Origin: JBKQHQ01 sp052148715
Lineage (GTDB): Bacteria > Pseudomonadota > Alphaproteobacteria > Rhizobiales > Xanthobacteraceae
NCBI GenBank assembly: GCA_052148715.1
Contig: JBKQHQ010000262.1
Span: 1-40,057 of the forward strand
Length of the DNA: 40,057 nucleotides
Direction of reading: 5' to 3'
In this document: in pieces, positions 1 to 7,187 of the stretch
Numbering within the stretch: position 1 is the stretch's first letter
Layout: each line of letters opens with the position of its first letter
Program-made: the position numbers and the translations under genes
Notes under the pieces: generated by a model
What the model was told of the DNA's origin: nothing
What the model saw: the letters and a program-made list of their open reading frames with translations, nothing else
Databases searched by the model: none

Positions 1-24
1 GCTAATCCGCCCTACGGTGAAGGC

Positions 25-1677
25 TCATGCAGGAAGCGTCCGCTCCAGTAAATTACGCGCCGTGTCCTGGCCGAGATCGACGGCGCCGTACAGCGCACGG
101 CGGTCGGTGTTGAGACGAAGCCCGGCAAACGTTTCCGCGACCGTTGGCGGCGCACTTGCGCGCAGCGCCGCGGCCGCCGCCAAGAGCGCGAGCGTCTCGA
201 CTGCCTGGCGCGCTTTCGCTTCCGCGTCGCCGCTTGCGAGCGCCCTTGCGACGAAATCCAGCGCGCCGGCGGCGCCGGGAAGATCCGCCGTCTCGGCGGC
301 GAGCGCGCCCAGCACCTCCTGCGCCGCCTCCCGCTCGCGGCCGATGGCACGCAGCACATCAAGACACATCACGTTCCCCGAGCCTTCCCAGATCGCGTTG
401 ACCGGCGCCTCGCGATAGATCCGCGACAAAATTCCCTCCTCGACGTAGCCGTTGCCGCCCAGGCACTCCATCGCCTCGTAGATCAGCGGCGGCGCCGTCT
501 TGCACACCCAGTACTTCACCGCCGGCGTGAGCAGCCGTGCCCGCGCGGCTTCTGCGGCGTCGCTGCCCGCCCGATCGAAGGCGCGGCAAAGCCGCATGAC
601 CAGGGCGGTCGCGCCCTCGACCTCGAGCGCCAGGTCGGCAAGCACCGTGCGCATCAGCGGCTGGTCGGCAAGACGTTTTTGAAACACGGTGCGATGTCGT
701 GCATGATGCAGCGCCTGCGCCAGCGCCATGCGCATCAACCCGGCCGACGCGGTGGCGCAGTCGAGCCGCGTCAGCTGCACCATTTGCAGGATGGTGCGCA
801 CCCCCCTGCCCTCCTCGCCGACCCGCCAGGCAAAGGCTTCCGTGAACTCGACCTCCGAGGAGGCGTTCGAGCGGTTACCGAGCTTGTCCTTCAAGCGCTG
901 AAAGTGCAGCGCATTGACCGCGCCGTCAGGCGTGAAGCGCGGCATCAGAAAGCAGGTCAGGCCGCCCGGCGCCTGCGCCAGCACCAGAAAGGCGTCGCAC
1001 ATCGGCGCCGACATGAACCATTTGTGCCCGGTGATGCGATAGCCTTCGCCTGCCGGCACGGCGCCCGTGCTGTTGGCGCGCACATCGGTGCCGCCCTGCT
1101 TCTCGGTCATGCCCATGCCGACCGTGATGGCGGTCTTTTCCGACCAAGGACGAAAGCTCGGATCGTAGGCCCGGCCAAGGATCTTCGGCATCAAGGATCG
1201 GACCAGCGCCGGCTCTCCGGCGAGCGCGGCAACCGAAGCCCGCGTCATGGTGATCGGACAAAGGTGCCCGCTTTCCACCTGCGCCACTATATAGTAGCGC
1301 GCCGCGCGGGCGACTTCCGCCGGGGCCGGCGCGGTGCTGGCGTCGCTCCGCCACGTCATGGCATGCAGACCGGCCTGCATGCTCTCCGCCATCAGCCGGT
1401 GATAGGCCGGATGAAACTCCACGATGTCGCGGCGAAACCCCTTGCTGTCGAACGTTCGCAGCTTGGGCGGATTCTCGTTGGCGATCCGGCCCTGCTCGAG
1501 CATATCCGCGCCGCCCCAGCGTCGCCCGAAAGCCTTGAGCGCTTCCGCCTCGCCGCCGGCGCCGTTCGCCGCGACGGCCTCGACCAGCGCCTGGTTGCCG
1601 GAGAACAAATCGGTGTTTTCATACGGCGGCGACTGGTTGAAGACCTCATGGGTCTCGAAGCGGCTCGTGGCGGTCAT
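25..1677 (-). CDS. aidB: AidB-type acyl-CoA dehydrogenase
   Basis: The 550-residue product is an FAD flavoprotein of the acyl-CoA dehydrogenase superfamily, AidB branch. It matches remembered E. coli AidB (about 541 residues) along its length: an N-terminal HEVFNQ segment, a CPITMT block near residue 142, GMGMTEKQGGTDVR near 188, KDKLGNRSNASSEVEF near 264, and a C-terminal ECLGGNGYVEEG and APVNAIWEGSGNVMCLDVLR region. E. coli AidB is linked to the response to alkylating agents and binds DNA; its substrate is uncertain, so a catabolic role in branched-chain acyl-CoA oxidation remains possible. The ATG is preceded by GAGGGAG at good spacing. The gene is divergent from pyrB, with a 114-bp shared promoter gap. 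The stop lies 25 bp from the window edge, so the gene is complete. Confidence 0.9.
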   Translation of the reverse strand: MTATSRFETHEVFNQSPPYENTDLFSGNQALVEAVAANGAGGEAEALKAFGRRWGGADMLEQGRIANENPPKLRTFDSKGFRRDIVEFHPAYHRLMAESMQAGLHAMTWRSDASTAPAPAEVARAARYYIVAQVESGHLCPITMTRASVAALAGEPALVRSLMPKILGRAYDPSFRPWSEKTAITVGMGMTEKQGGTDVRANSTGAVPAGEGYRITGHKWFMSAPMCDAFLVLAQAPGGLTCFLMPRFTPDGAVNALHFQRLKDKLGNRSNASSEVEFTEAFAWRVGEEGRGVRTILQMVQLTRLDCATASAGLMRMALAQALHHARHRTVFQKRLADQPLMRTVLADLALEVEGATALVMRLCRAFDRAGSDAAEAARARLLTPAVKYWVCKTAPPLIYEAMECLGGNGYVEEGILSRIYREAPVNAIWEGSGNVMCLDVLRAIGREREAAQEVLGALAAETADLPGAAGALDFVARALASGDAEAKARQAVETLALLAAAAALRASAPPTVAETFAGLRLNTDRRALYGAVDLGQDTARNLLERTLPA

Positions 1678-1791
1678 TGTTTCACTCCCTCAGTCCGCAT
1701 CATACCTCTTGGCGGGCGTTGTCGCAGGCGGTTGCGCGTATCGCCGCGACCCTTGCCCCACCCCCCGACATCGCCTAAACATACGCCTTTA
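1678..1791. promoter_or_regulatory. aidB / pyrB divergent promoter gap
   Basis: This 114-bp gap separates the divergent aidB and pyrB starts and must hold both promoters. The aidB ribosome site (GGGAG) is clear at its left end. No clear -35/-10 pair, attenuator or pyrimidine-responsive element was recognised, and the pyrB start has only a weak ribosome site. Confidence 0.4.
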
Positions 1792-2745
1792 ATGAACATC
1801 GCCCAGAAATCCGCGTTCGTCCTCAACCAGCGGCACTTGTTGGGGATCGAGGGGCTTTCTGCCGCAGAAATCGTCGGGCTGCTCGATCTAGCCGAAGAAT
1901 CCGTCGAGCTTAACCGGCAGATCGAGAAAAAGCGCGCCACTTTGCGCGGCCGTACCCTGATCAATCTCTTCTTCGAGGTCTCGACCCGCACGCAAGCCTC
2001 CTTCGAGCTCGCAGGAAAACGCCTCGGCGCCGACGTTATGAATATGTCGGTCGGCTCTTCCTCCATGCGCAAGGGCGAGACGTTGCTGGATACCGCCGTA
2101 ACGCTCAACGCGATGCGCCCGGATCTGATCGTCGTGCGCCACCACGCCTCCGGTGCGGTCGAGCTTTTGGCGCGCAAGGTCGACTGCTCGGTGATCAACG
2201 CCGGCGACGGCGCGCACGAGCATCCGACGCAGGCGCTGCTCGACGCGCTCACCATCCGCCGCAACAAGGGACGCATCGAGGGCCTCGTGGTCGCCATCTG
2301 CGGCGATATCCTCCATTCGCGGGTCGCGCGCTCAAACATCATGCTGCTGATCACGCTCGGCGCGCGGGTGCGGGTCGTCGCGCCGTCGACCTTGCTGCCG
2401 CCCGGCATCGAGCGCTTCGGCGTCACGGTTTTTCGCGACATGCGCGAAGGCCTGCACGGCGCCGACATCATCATGATGTTGCGTCTGCAGCGCGAGCGGA
2501 TGAACGGCTCCTTCGTGCCCTCGAGCCAGGAATATTTCCAGTATTTCGGCCTTGACGAGCGCAAGCTCGGCTTTGCCAAGCCCGACGCCTTGGTGATGCA
2601 TCCGGGGCCGATGAATCGCGGCGTGGAGATCGACTCGAGCGTTGCCGACGGCGCTCAATCATTGATCCGCGAGCAGGTCGAGATGGGGGTTGCGGTGCGT
2701 ATGGCCGTGCTCGAGGCGCTCTCGCGCAACCTGCCGGGCGCGTGA
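1792..2745 (+). CDS. pyrB: aspartate carbamoyltransferase catalytic subunit
   Basis: PyrB condenses carbamoyl phosphate with aspartate in the first committed step of de novo pyrimidine synthesis. The 317-residue product has the carbamoyl-phosphate loop FFEVSTRTQASFE (about residues 58-70), then SVGSSSMRKGETL, the HHASGAVELLA segment, DGAHEHPTQALLDALTI and a C-terminal MHPGPMNRGVEI. The open frame runs far upstream, but that part is antisense to aidB; the ATG at 1792 gives the normal length. The TGA overlaps the next start, so it is translationally coupled to the dihydroorotase homologue. No PyrI regulatory subunit is nearby, which fits the class of bacterial ATCase that pairs with a dihydroorotase-like subunit. 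Confidence 0.97.
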   Translation: MNIAQKSAFVLNQRHLLGIEGLSAAEIVGLLDLAEESVELNRQIEKKRATLRGRTLINLFFEVSTRTQASFELAGKRLGADVMNMSVGSSSMRKGETLLDTAVTLNAMRPDLIVVRHHASGAVELLARKVDCSVINAGDGAHEHPTQALLDALTIRRNKGRIEGLVVAICGDILHSRVARSNIMLLITLGARVRVVAPSTLLPPGIERFGVTVFRDMREGLHGADIIMMLRLQRERMNGSFVPSSQEYFQYFGLDERKLGFAKPDALVMHPGPMNRGVEIDSSVADGAQSLIREQVEMGVAVRMAVLEALSRNLPGA

Positions 2746-4046
2746 TGCTGTCCGACCGCCGCCCGATCCTGCTTGCCGACGCCCGGATCGTCGATCCCTC
2801 GCGCGACCTCGACGTCGTCGGCGATGTGCTGATCGCCGACGGAGTGATCCGCGAGACCAGGCGCGGCATCGGCGCGGCCGGCGTGCCGGAAGGCACCGAG
2901 GTGATCGATTGCCGCGGCCGGGTGGTGGCGCCCGGCCTGATCGACATGCGCGCCTTCATCGGCGAGCCCGGGGCCGGGCACCGGGAAACGCTCGCCTCGG
3001 CGAGCCAGGCCGCGGCCGCCGGCGGCGTCACGACGATCATCTGCCAGCCCGACACGTCGCCGGCGATCGATGAGCCGGCGATCGTCGACTTCGTGCTGCG
3101 CCGCGCGCGCGATACGGCAATCGTTCACGTCCATCCCATGGCCGCCCTCACCAAGGGTCTCAACGGCAAGGAGATGACCGAGATCGGCCTGCTCAAGGCG
3201 GCCGGCGCGGTCGCCTTCACCGACGCCGACCGGAGCGTCACCAACGCCCAGGTGATCCGGCGGGCGCTCACCTATGCGCGCGACTTCGACGCGCTCATCG
3301 TGCACCACACGGAAGATCCGGACTTGGTCGGCGAGGGCGTGATGAACGAGGGCGAGTTCTCGGCGCGCCTCGGCCTGATCGGGGTGCCGAAGGCCGCCGA
3401 GACGATCATGCTCGAGCGCGACCTGCGCCTCGTTGCGCTCACGCAAGGCCGTTATCACGCGGCGTCGCTGAGCTGCGCGGAATCGCTCGACGTGCTGCGC
3501 CGGGGCAAGGATTTGGGCCTTGCGGTCACGGCGTCGGCGTCGATCAATCACCTCGCCCTCAACGAGATCGACATCGGTCCCTATCGGACCTTTCTAAAAC
3601 TCTCGCCGCCGCTGCGCGCCGAGGACGACCGCGTCGCGCTCGTCGCCGCCTTGAAGTCCGGTCTCATCGATGTCCTCATGTCCGACCATAATCCGCAGGA
3701 TGTGGAGACCAAACGGTTGCCTTTCGCCGAGGCGGCGCCGGGCGCGATCGGCATCGAGACCATGCTGAGCGCGGGATTGCGTCTCGTGCACAACGGCGAG
3801 CTGGAGCTGCTCACCTTGCTGCGCGCCATGTCGACGCGTCCGGCCGAGCTGCTCGGACTTGCCGCCGGAACGCTCAAGACCGGCGTGCGCGCCGACGTCA
3901 TCATCATTGATCCCGACGTGCCTTGGGTGCTCGACCGCGCGGAGCTGAAATCGAAATGCAAGAACACGCCGTTCGACGAAGCCCGCTTCACCGGCCGCGT
4001 GGTGCGCACCATCGTCGCCGGCCGCACCGTCTACGAATACGTTTGA
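2742..4046 (+). CDS. pyrC: dihydroorotase-family protein (PyrC type, probably degenerate active site)
   Basis: The 434-residue amidohydrolase-fold protein resembles class I dihydroorotases: PGLIDMRAFIGEPG (residues 64-77), AAAAGGVTTI, ITKGL-like TKGLNGKEMTEIG, HHTEDPDL, an SDHNPQD segment and a C-terminal beta-sandwich ending in a metal-dependent-hydrolase-like tail. Start is GTG 2742 or the overlapping ATG 2745, both inside the pyrB stop. In active enzymes the first motif reads DxHxHxREPG; here both histidines and the arginine are replaced (R70, F72, G74) and the second histidine of SDHxPH is Q. This resembles non-catalytic PyrC' partners that assemble with PyrB in Pseudomonas. It may therefore be structural, with an active PyrC encoded elsewhere. 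Its last 157 bp are duplicated 0.8 kb downstream. Confidence 0.88.
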   Translation: MMLSDRRPILLADARIVDPSRDLDVVGDVLIADGVIRETRRGIGAAGVPEGTEVIDCRGRVVAPGLIDMRAFIGEPGAGHRETLASASQAAAAGGVTTIICQPDTSPAIDEPAIVDFVLRRARDTAIVHVHPMAALTKGLNGKEMTEIGLLKAAGAVAFTDADRSVTNAQVIRRALTYARDFDALIVHHTEDPDLVGEGVMNEGEFSARLGLIGVPKAAETIMLERDLRLVALTQGRYHAASLSCAESLDVLRRGKDLGLAVTASASINHLALNEIDIGPYRTFLKLSPPLRAEDDRVALVAALKSGLIDVLMSDHNPQDVETKRLPFAEAAPGAIGIETMLSAGLRLVHNGELELLTLLRAMSTRPAELLGLAAGTLKTGVRADVIIIDPDVPWVLDRAELKSKCKNTPFDEARFTGRVVRTIVAGRTVYEYV

Positions 4047-4055
4047 ACGCGGCGG
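3887..4055 (+). repeat. pyrC 3'-end direct repeat, copy 1
   Basis: The last about 157 bp of pyrC plus a few bases past the stop recur at 4678-4845 in the same orientation. Differences are a handful of substitutions and one single-base deletion. This copy is in frame with pyrC. Confidence 0.9.
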
Positions 4056-4073
4056 AGTTAGCCACACCCCGCC

Positions 4074-4361
4074 TCACGCCCCTTCGACGATGAACACCCG
4101 ATAGTCGGCGGCAACGAAACGATGCTTGACAGCATCCTGATAGGCTGGGCTGTGGTAATAGGCTTTCGCAGCATCGATGGTTGGGAACTCCAGGATGACC
4201 GCGCCTTCTATCGCGGGGCCTTCGAGCACTTCGTGCTTGCCGTAAAGCGCCAACGGCTTCAAGGGATGCCCAGCGGCGGCGGGCCGCGCCTTTTCGCGAT
4301 AGCGCGCATATTCCTCGGGGTTCCGCATCCTTTCCCGGGTGAAAACAACATACGCAGCCAT
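4074..4361 (-). CDS. DUF1330 domain protein
   Basis: The 95-residue product starts MAAYVVFTRERMRNPEEY and has the DUF1330 (dimeric ferredoxin-like barrel) layout: AAYVV strand, a central PLALYGKHEVLEGP segment, VILEFPTIDAAKAYYHSPAYQ, and a final RVFIVEG strand. The family is small, cytoplasmic and of unknown function. The start at 4361 follows GGAGAGG at ideal spacing, so an in-frame upstream extension to 4442 is rejected. It runs against its neighbours and lies between two copies of the pyrC tail, so it looks like a gene inserted between pyrC and plsY, which usually stand together in related genomes. Confidence 0.88.
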   Translation of the reverse strand: MAAYVVFTRERMRNPEEYARYREKARPAAAGHPLKPLALYGKHEVLEGPAIEGAVILEFPTIDAAKAYYHSPAYQDAVKHRFVAADYRVFIVEGA

Positions 4362-4677
4362 TAACCTCTCCGTCTCCGATCGATCCCCCGTCCACCCGTC
4401 GGGACGCGCGGTTCGAAATCCAGCTAATCGTATCATAGCCACCTGCTTGGTGAAATATGTCGGGCGACCAATCGGGCGACCGAACTTGCTCCGACCACGG
4501 CGGCGGGCCCCGGATTTGGGATGTACCTTCGGTCGCGGCGACGATGTAGAACCCTGCGAAGCCCCGCAACGGCGATGGGCATTGCGCGGCCCTTAGCAAC
4601 GGCGAGCGTTTGGAGGTCGTTATGGTCGAATTACGCTGGGAAGCGGTTATACACACGAGCGCCGAGCGCGCCTCAGC

Positions 4678-4845
4678 GCGCGCCGACGTCATCATCATCG
4701 ATCCCGACGTGCCCTGGGTGCTCGACCGCGCGGAGCTGAAATCGAAATGCAAGAACACGCCGTTCGACGAAGCCCGCTTCACCGGCCGAGTGGTGCGCAC
4801 CATCGTTGCGGGCCGCGCCGTCTACGAATAGTTTGAGCACAGCGG
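4678..4845 (+). pseudogene. duplicated pyrC 3' fragment (repeat copy 2)
   Basis: This fragment repeats the last about 52 codons of pyrC (ADVIIIDPDVPWVLDRAELK and onward), 791 bp from the original. One base is missing before the old stop, so the frame now ends at a TAG (4829-4831). An ATG at 4622 with GGAGGT upstream opens an in-frame fusion of about 17 unrelated residues onto this tail, 69 residues in all. Whether that is made is unknown. The fragment probably marks the original pyrC-plsY junction. Confidence 0.85.
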
Positions 4846-4861
4846 CGCGCCGGAGCAAAAA

Positions 4862-5497
4862 ATGTTCTCGCTCACGGATTGGATGCTGGGGTTGCCGCCT
4901 TACGCCGTGGCGCTTGCGTTCGGCTATCTGCTCGGCTCGATCCCGTTCGGCCTCGTGCTGACCCGACTCGCCGGCACCGCGGACATCCGCTCCATCGGCT
5001 CGGGCAATATCGGGGCCACCAACGTGCTGCGCACCGGCCGCAAGAGCCTTGCCGCCGCGACGCTCGCCGGCGACATGCTCAAGGGCACGGTCGCGGTCTT
5101 GACCATGAATTGGCTGTGGGGCCCCGAGCACGCGATGCTCGCCGGCCTCGGCGCCTTTCTGGGCCACCTGTTTCCCGTATGGCTGCGCTTCAAGGGCGGC
5201 AAAGGCGTCGCCACCTATATCGGCATCCTGCTCGGCCTCGCCTGGCCCGCCGTTTTGGCGTTCGGCCTCATCTGGATCATCGTGGCGGCCATCTTCCGCT
5301 ACTCCTCGCTTGCCGGGCTGCTCGCCGCCACCCTGATGCCCGTCTTCCTATGGTTCATCGGCGACAAGCCGCAGGCGATCTTCATTTTGCTGCTCACGCT
5401 CGTGCTGTGGATCACGCACCGCGCGAATATTCGCCGACTGCTGGCCGGCACTGAACCCCACATCGGAAAATCGTCGGGAAGCGCATCGCCGGCCTGA
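4862..5497 (+). CDS. plsY: acyl-phosphate glycerol-3-phosphate acyltransferase
   Basis: PlsY moves an acyl group from acyl-phosphate (made by PlsX) to glycerol 3-phosphate, giving lysophosphatidate at the inner membrane, the first step of phospholipid synthesis. The 211-residue protein has the three family motifs: SGNIGATNVLRTG (about residues 47-59), FKGGKGVAT near 110-118, and the C-terminal HRANIRRLLAGTE. Several hydrophobic helices match the five-helix topology. The length is normal. A GGAG precedes the ATG. In related genomes it is followed closely by dprA; here about 1.5 kb of accessory DNA comes next. Confidence 0.96.
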   Translation: MFSLTDWMLGLPPYAVALAFGYLLGSIPFGLVLTRLAGTADIRSIGSGNIGATNVLRTGRKSLAAATLAGDMLKGTVAVLTMNWLWGPEHAMLAGLGAFLGHLFPVWLRFKGGKGVATYIGILLGLAWPAVLAFGLIWIIVAAIFRYSSLAGLLAATLMPVFLWFIGDKPQAIFILLLTLVLWITHRANIRRLLAGTEPHIGKSSGSASPA

Positions 5498-5858
5498 GTC
5501 AGGCGAGAGGCGACGAGACGTATCGAAAAAATCGGCTCGCCCCAGAGCAATGATACGAACACACGATCCGACTATCCGACCCCGCCTATGACGAGCGCCG
5601 CATTGCCGTGGTTTCTAATTTTGTCCAGATACTAATTTCGGCAAATCATTATATAGTTCGTATAATGGCGGCGTTGTCCGCTTCCTCATTTCGACTTCGT
5701 ATCGCGCCTTCATTACGCGCTGTCTCTGCTCTGGGGGACACGCTCTTCGCACGGCCGCGTGGAAACCTTGGCTTGAGCAAGGGAAGAGATTTGAAGCAAG
5801 CGGAACGCGCGCTTCGGCATTAATGCTTGTTCGAAGCTGAGCAATGACAAACAAACGA
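5498..5858. other. accessory spacer, no supported gene
   Basis: This stretch of about 360 bp between plsY and the small membrane gene holds short open frames on both strands that show no recognisable family and no good ribosome site. It is more AT-rich than the surrounding core genes from about 5600 on. A sequence near 5661 (GTATAATGGCG) loosely resembles the IS1595-element terminus (GTATTATGGCG), but no matching partner or target duplication was found. Confidence 0.5.
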
Positions 5859-6137
5859 TCAATCTTCATCGTCATCACCTCCCGTGCTTGGCTTTGTTCC
5901 AAAATAGAATCCAATTATTACAAATATAACATTCACAATCTTATCGAGATATTCGTATTTTTTATCAATTACAACTACCCAACACACAGTAAAGATTAGG
6001 CCAATGGCAATTACAGAGGCCGTATTGCGCTTACTGGAGAAAAAATCACCGACAATAGCTTTTATAATACTACGCCCAAATGTTCGCCGCCACCAGCTGG
6101 CCGCGTTCTGTTGTGTTGCTCTGGCTTGATCTGACAT
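5859..6137 (-). CDS. small two-helix membrane protein of unknown function
   Basis: The 92-residue frame from the ATG at 6137 has a polar N-terminus (MSDQARATQQNAASWWRRTF), two hydrophobic segments (about residues 42-58, IAIGLIFTVCWVVVI, and 67-80, VNVIFVIIGFYFG) and an acidic GGDDDED tail. It is relatively AT-rich. No family was recognised; the layout resembles small phage- or mobile-element membrane proteins. The frame continues upstream into 20 residues (RRIAVKRRNRKNAWFKRG) that are homologous to the middle of the 167-residue gene at 9905-10408. The homology stops exactly at this ATG, so the gene was probably joined there by recombination. Confidence 0.5.
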   Translation of the reverse strand: MSDQARATQQNAASWWRRTFGRSIIKAIVGDFFSSKRNTASVIAIGLIFTVCWVVVIDKKYEYLDKIVNVIFVIIGFYFGTKPSTGGDDDED

Positions 6138-6226
6138 GGTGCCGCGTTTGAACCACGCGTTCTTGCGGTTGCGCCGCTTCACCGCGATGCGCCGCACGTC
6201 ATAGGCGGGGTTGAATAGCCGGGTCA
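6135..6226 (-). pseudogene. fragment of the IS1595-element right-end gene
   Basis: About 90 bp are nearly identical to 10175-10265 and encode the same LFNPAYDVRRIAVKRRNRKN segment in the same orientation. Both ends are broken: on one side the match stops at the ATG of the small membrane gene, and on the other it stops where the truncated GIY-YIG gene begins. It is best read as a relic of an older, related mobile element. Confidence 0.85.
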
Positions 6227-6281
6227 GAAGTTCGCCACGCTGGTCGAGACGCTGGCGTCAAAGCTCGAGCGGCTGCTCGCC

Positions 6282-6689
6282 ATGCCGCCGCTCGCATACG
6301 GAACGCTGCCTCGGAACATGCCGAAATCGGGAGTGTACCTCTTCACCGAGGGCGGCCGGCACCTATACGTCGGCCGGTCAAATTTGCTGCGCGCCCGATA
6401 TAGCCGCCATTGTCTGCCTGGTGCCACGCACCGACAGGCCGCCTTTGCCTTCCAACTCGCGCGCGAGGCCACGGGCCGGATCGTCGCTGCCTATCGCACG
6501 GGCGAAGGCAGTCGAGCCGGGCTAATGCTCGATCCGGCTTTCGCCAAGGCCTTTATAGCCGCCAAGGCGCGAATTCGGAGGATGGATTACCGCTACGTAG
6601 AAGAGGGCGATCAGAACCGGCAGGCGTTGCTCGAAATCTATTGCGCCGTTGTGCTCGAAACGCCCTACAACGACTTCGGTACGCACTAA
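6282..6689 (+). CDS. GIY-YIG nuclease-family protein, 5' end probably lost
   Basis: The product contains a GIY-YIG nuclease fold: GVYLF (G17-F21) followed by HLYVGRSNLLRARYSRH, and ends in the family signature ETPYNDFGTH. GIY-YIG proteins cut or nick DNA; small stand-alone members are of unknown role. The ATG at 6282 gives 135 residues, but the same frame is open upstream to about 6222 and reads KFATLVETLASKLERLLA, which looks like genuine family N-terminus without a start codon. That segment begins directly at the edge of the mobile-element relic (6226), so the original start was probably removed by the rearrangement. Whether the shortened protein is made is unknown. Confidence 0.75.
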   Translation: MPPLAYGTLPRNMPKSGVYLFTEGGRHLYVGRSNLLRARYSRHCLPGATHRQAAFAFQLAREATGRIVAAYRTGEGSRAGLMLDPAFAKAFIAAKARIRRMDYRYVEEGDQNRQALLEIYCAVVLETPYNDFGTH

Positions 6690-6923
6690 CTTGCGGGCCG
6701 TCAATGTCGGAGCTGTCAGGCGCACTTGCATCATTTACGTAACTGCTTCGCGGCAGGCGAGGCCGAACCCAGACGGTCCCCCCCGGCGATGATGAGGCGC
6801 GACCAAAGCGCGCCGCGAAAAGCGACGAGAAGTAAAGGAAAGAGGGCGCGGGTTTCCGTTTCGAGCCGGCGGGAGACCCGAACAAGACGCTCCGAGAAAA
6901 TCGACAGTCGCTGTTGTGGCCGT

Positions 6924-6935
6924 CCCACGCGTGGG
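6924..6935. promoter_or_regulatory. perfect 12-bp palindrome upstream of dprA
   Basis: CCCACGCGTGGG is a perfect palindrome 36 bp before the dprA GTG, in the 282-bp gap after the GIY-YIG gene. It could be an operator, but GC-rich palindromes arise by chance in such DNA. The rest of the gap (6690-6971) holds no supported gene. Confidence 0.3.
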
Positions 6936-6971
6936 TGATGCTTGGTAGAATCACGCCGCAAGGGAGCCCCC

Positions 6972-7063
6972 GTGACCACCGAGCAAAGCGAAGGCGTCCG
7001 CCTGACCGACGAGCAGCGGCTCGACGCATTGCGCTTGATCCGCAGCGAGCACGTCGGGCCGCG
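6972..7063 (+). pseudogene. dprA: dprA, 5' fragment (interrupted by IS1595-type element)
   Basis: A GTG at 6972, preceded by AAGGGAG, opens a frame whose residues about 10-30 (RLTDEQRLDALRLIRSEHVG) are the typical N-terminus of alphaproteobacterial DprA. At 7064 the frame runs into the mobile element and stops at TAG 7095-7097, giving a 41-residue peptide. Joining base 7063 to base 10475 restores HVGPRTFAAL and one continuous 380-codon frame (92 + 1051 = 1143 nt including stop). Confidence 0.92.
7056..7063. repeat. target site duplication, left
   Basis: GGGCCGCG directly precedes the left terminal repeat and recurs at 10467-10474 directly after the right one. An 8-bp duplication is characteristic of IS1595-family insertion. 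Confidence 0.95.
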
Positions 7064-7089
7064 CGGTATTATGGCGCAAACGCCACAAG
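7064..7089 (+). repeat. left terminal inverted repeat
   Basis: This 26-bp repeat is a perfect inverted match to 10441-10466 and defines the left end of the element. Confidence 0.96.
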
Positions 7090-7187
7090 CCGATTAGACC
7101 GGAATTCATTACCTCATGCTGGGAAGTGCTCGGCATGAACAAAGCATTGTTGGTTGTGGCTTTTTTGGTCGCGATTGTGGCGACTGA

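Noticed and set aside
679..1791. N-terminal extension of the pyrB frame by 371 codons
   Set aside because: It is antisense to aidB and unlike any aspartate carbamoyltransferase; the ATG at 1792 gives the normal length.
1674..2579. 301-codon - frame opposite pyrB
   Set aside because: It is antisense to clearly coding pyrB, with Ser/Arg-rich shadow composition.
4390..4440. tRNA-like GGTTCGAAATCC sequence
   Set aside because: No acceptor, D or anticodon stems can be paired around it. No tRNA, rRNA or CRISPR array was found in the window.
5656..5671. Degenerate IS1595-type left end (GTATAATGGCG)
   Set aside because: Only about 10 bases match, with no partner repeat or target duplication, so it is left as a possibility only.
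5615..5914. 99-codon frame on the - strand
   Set aside because: No recognisable family, no good ribosome site, and it overlaps the better supported small membrane gene.
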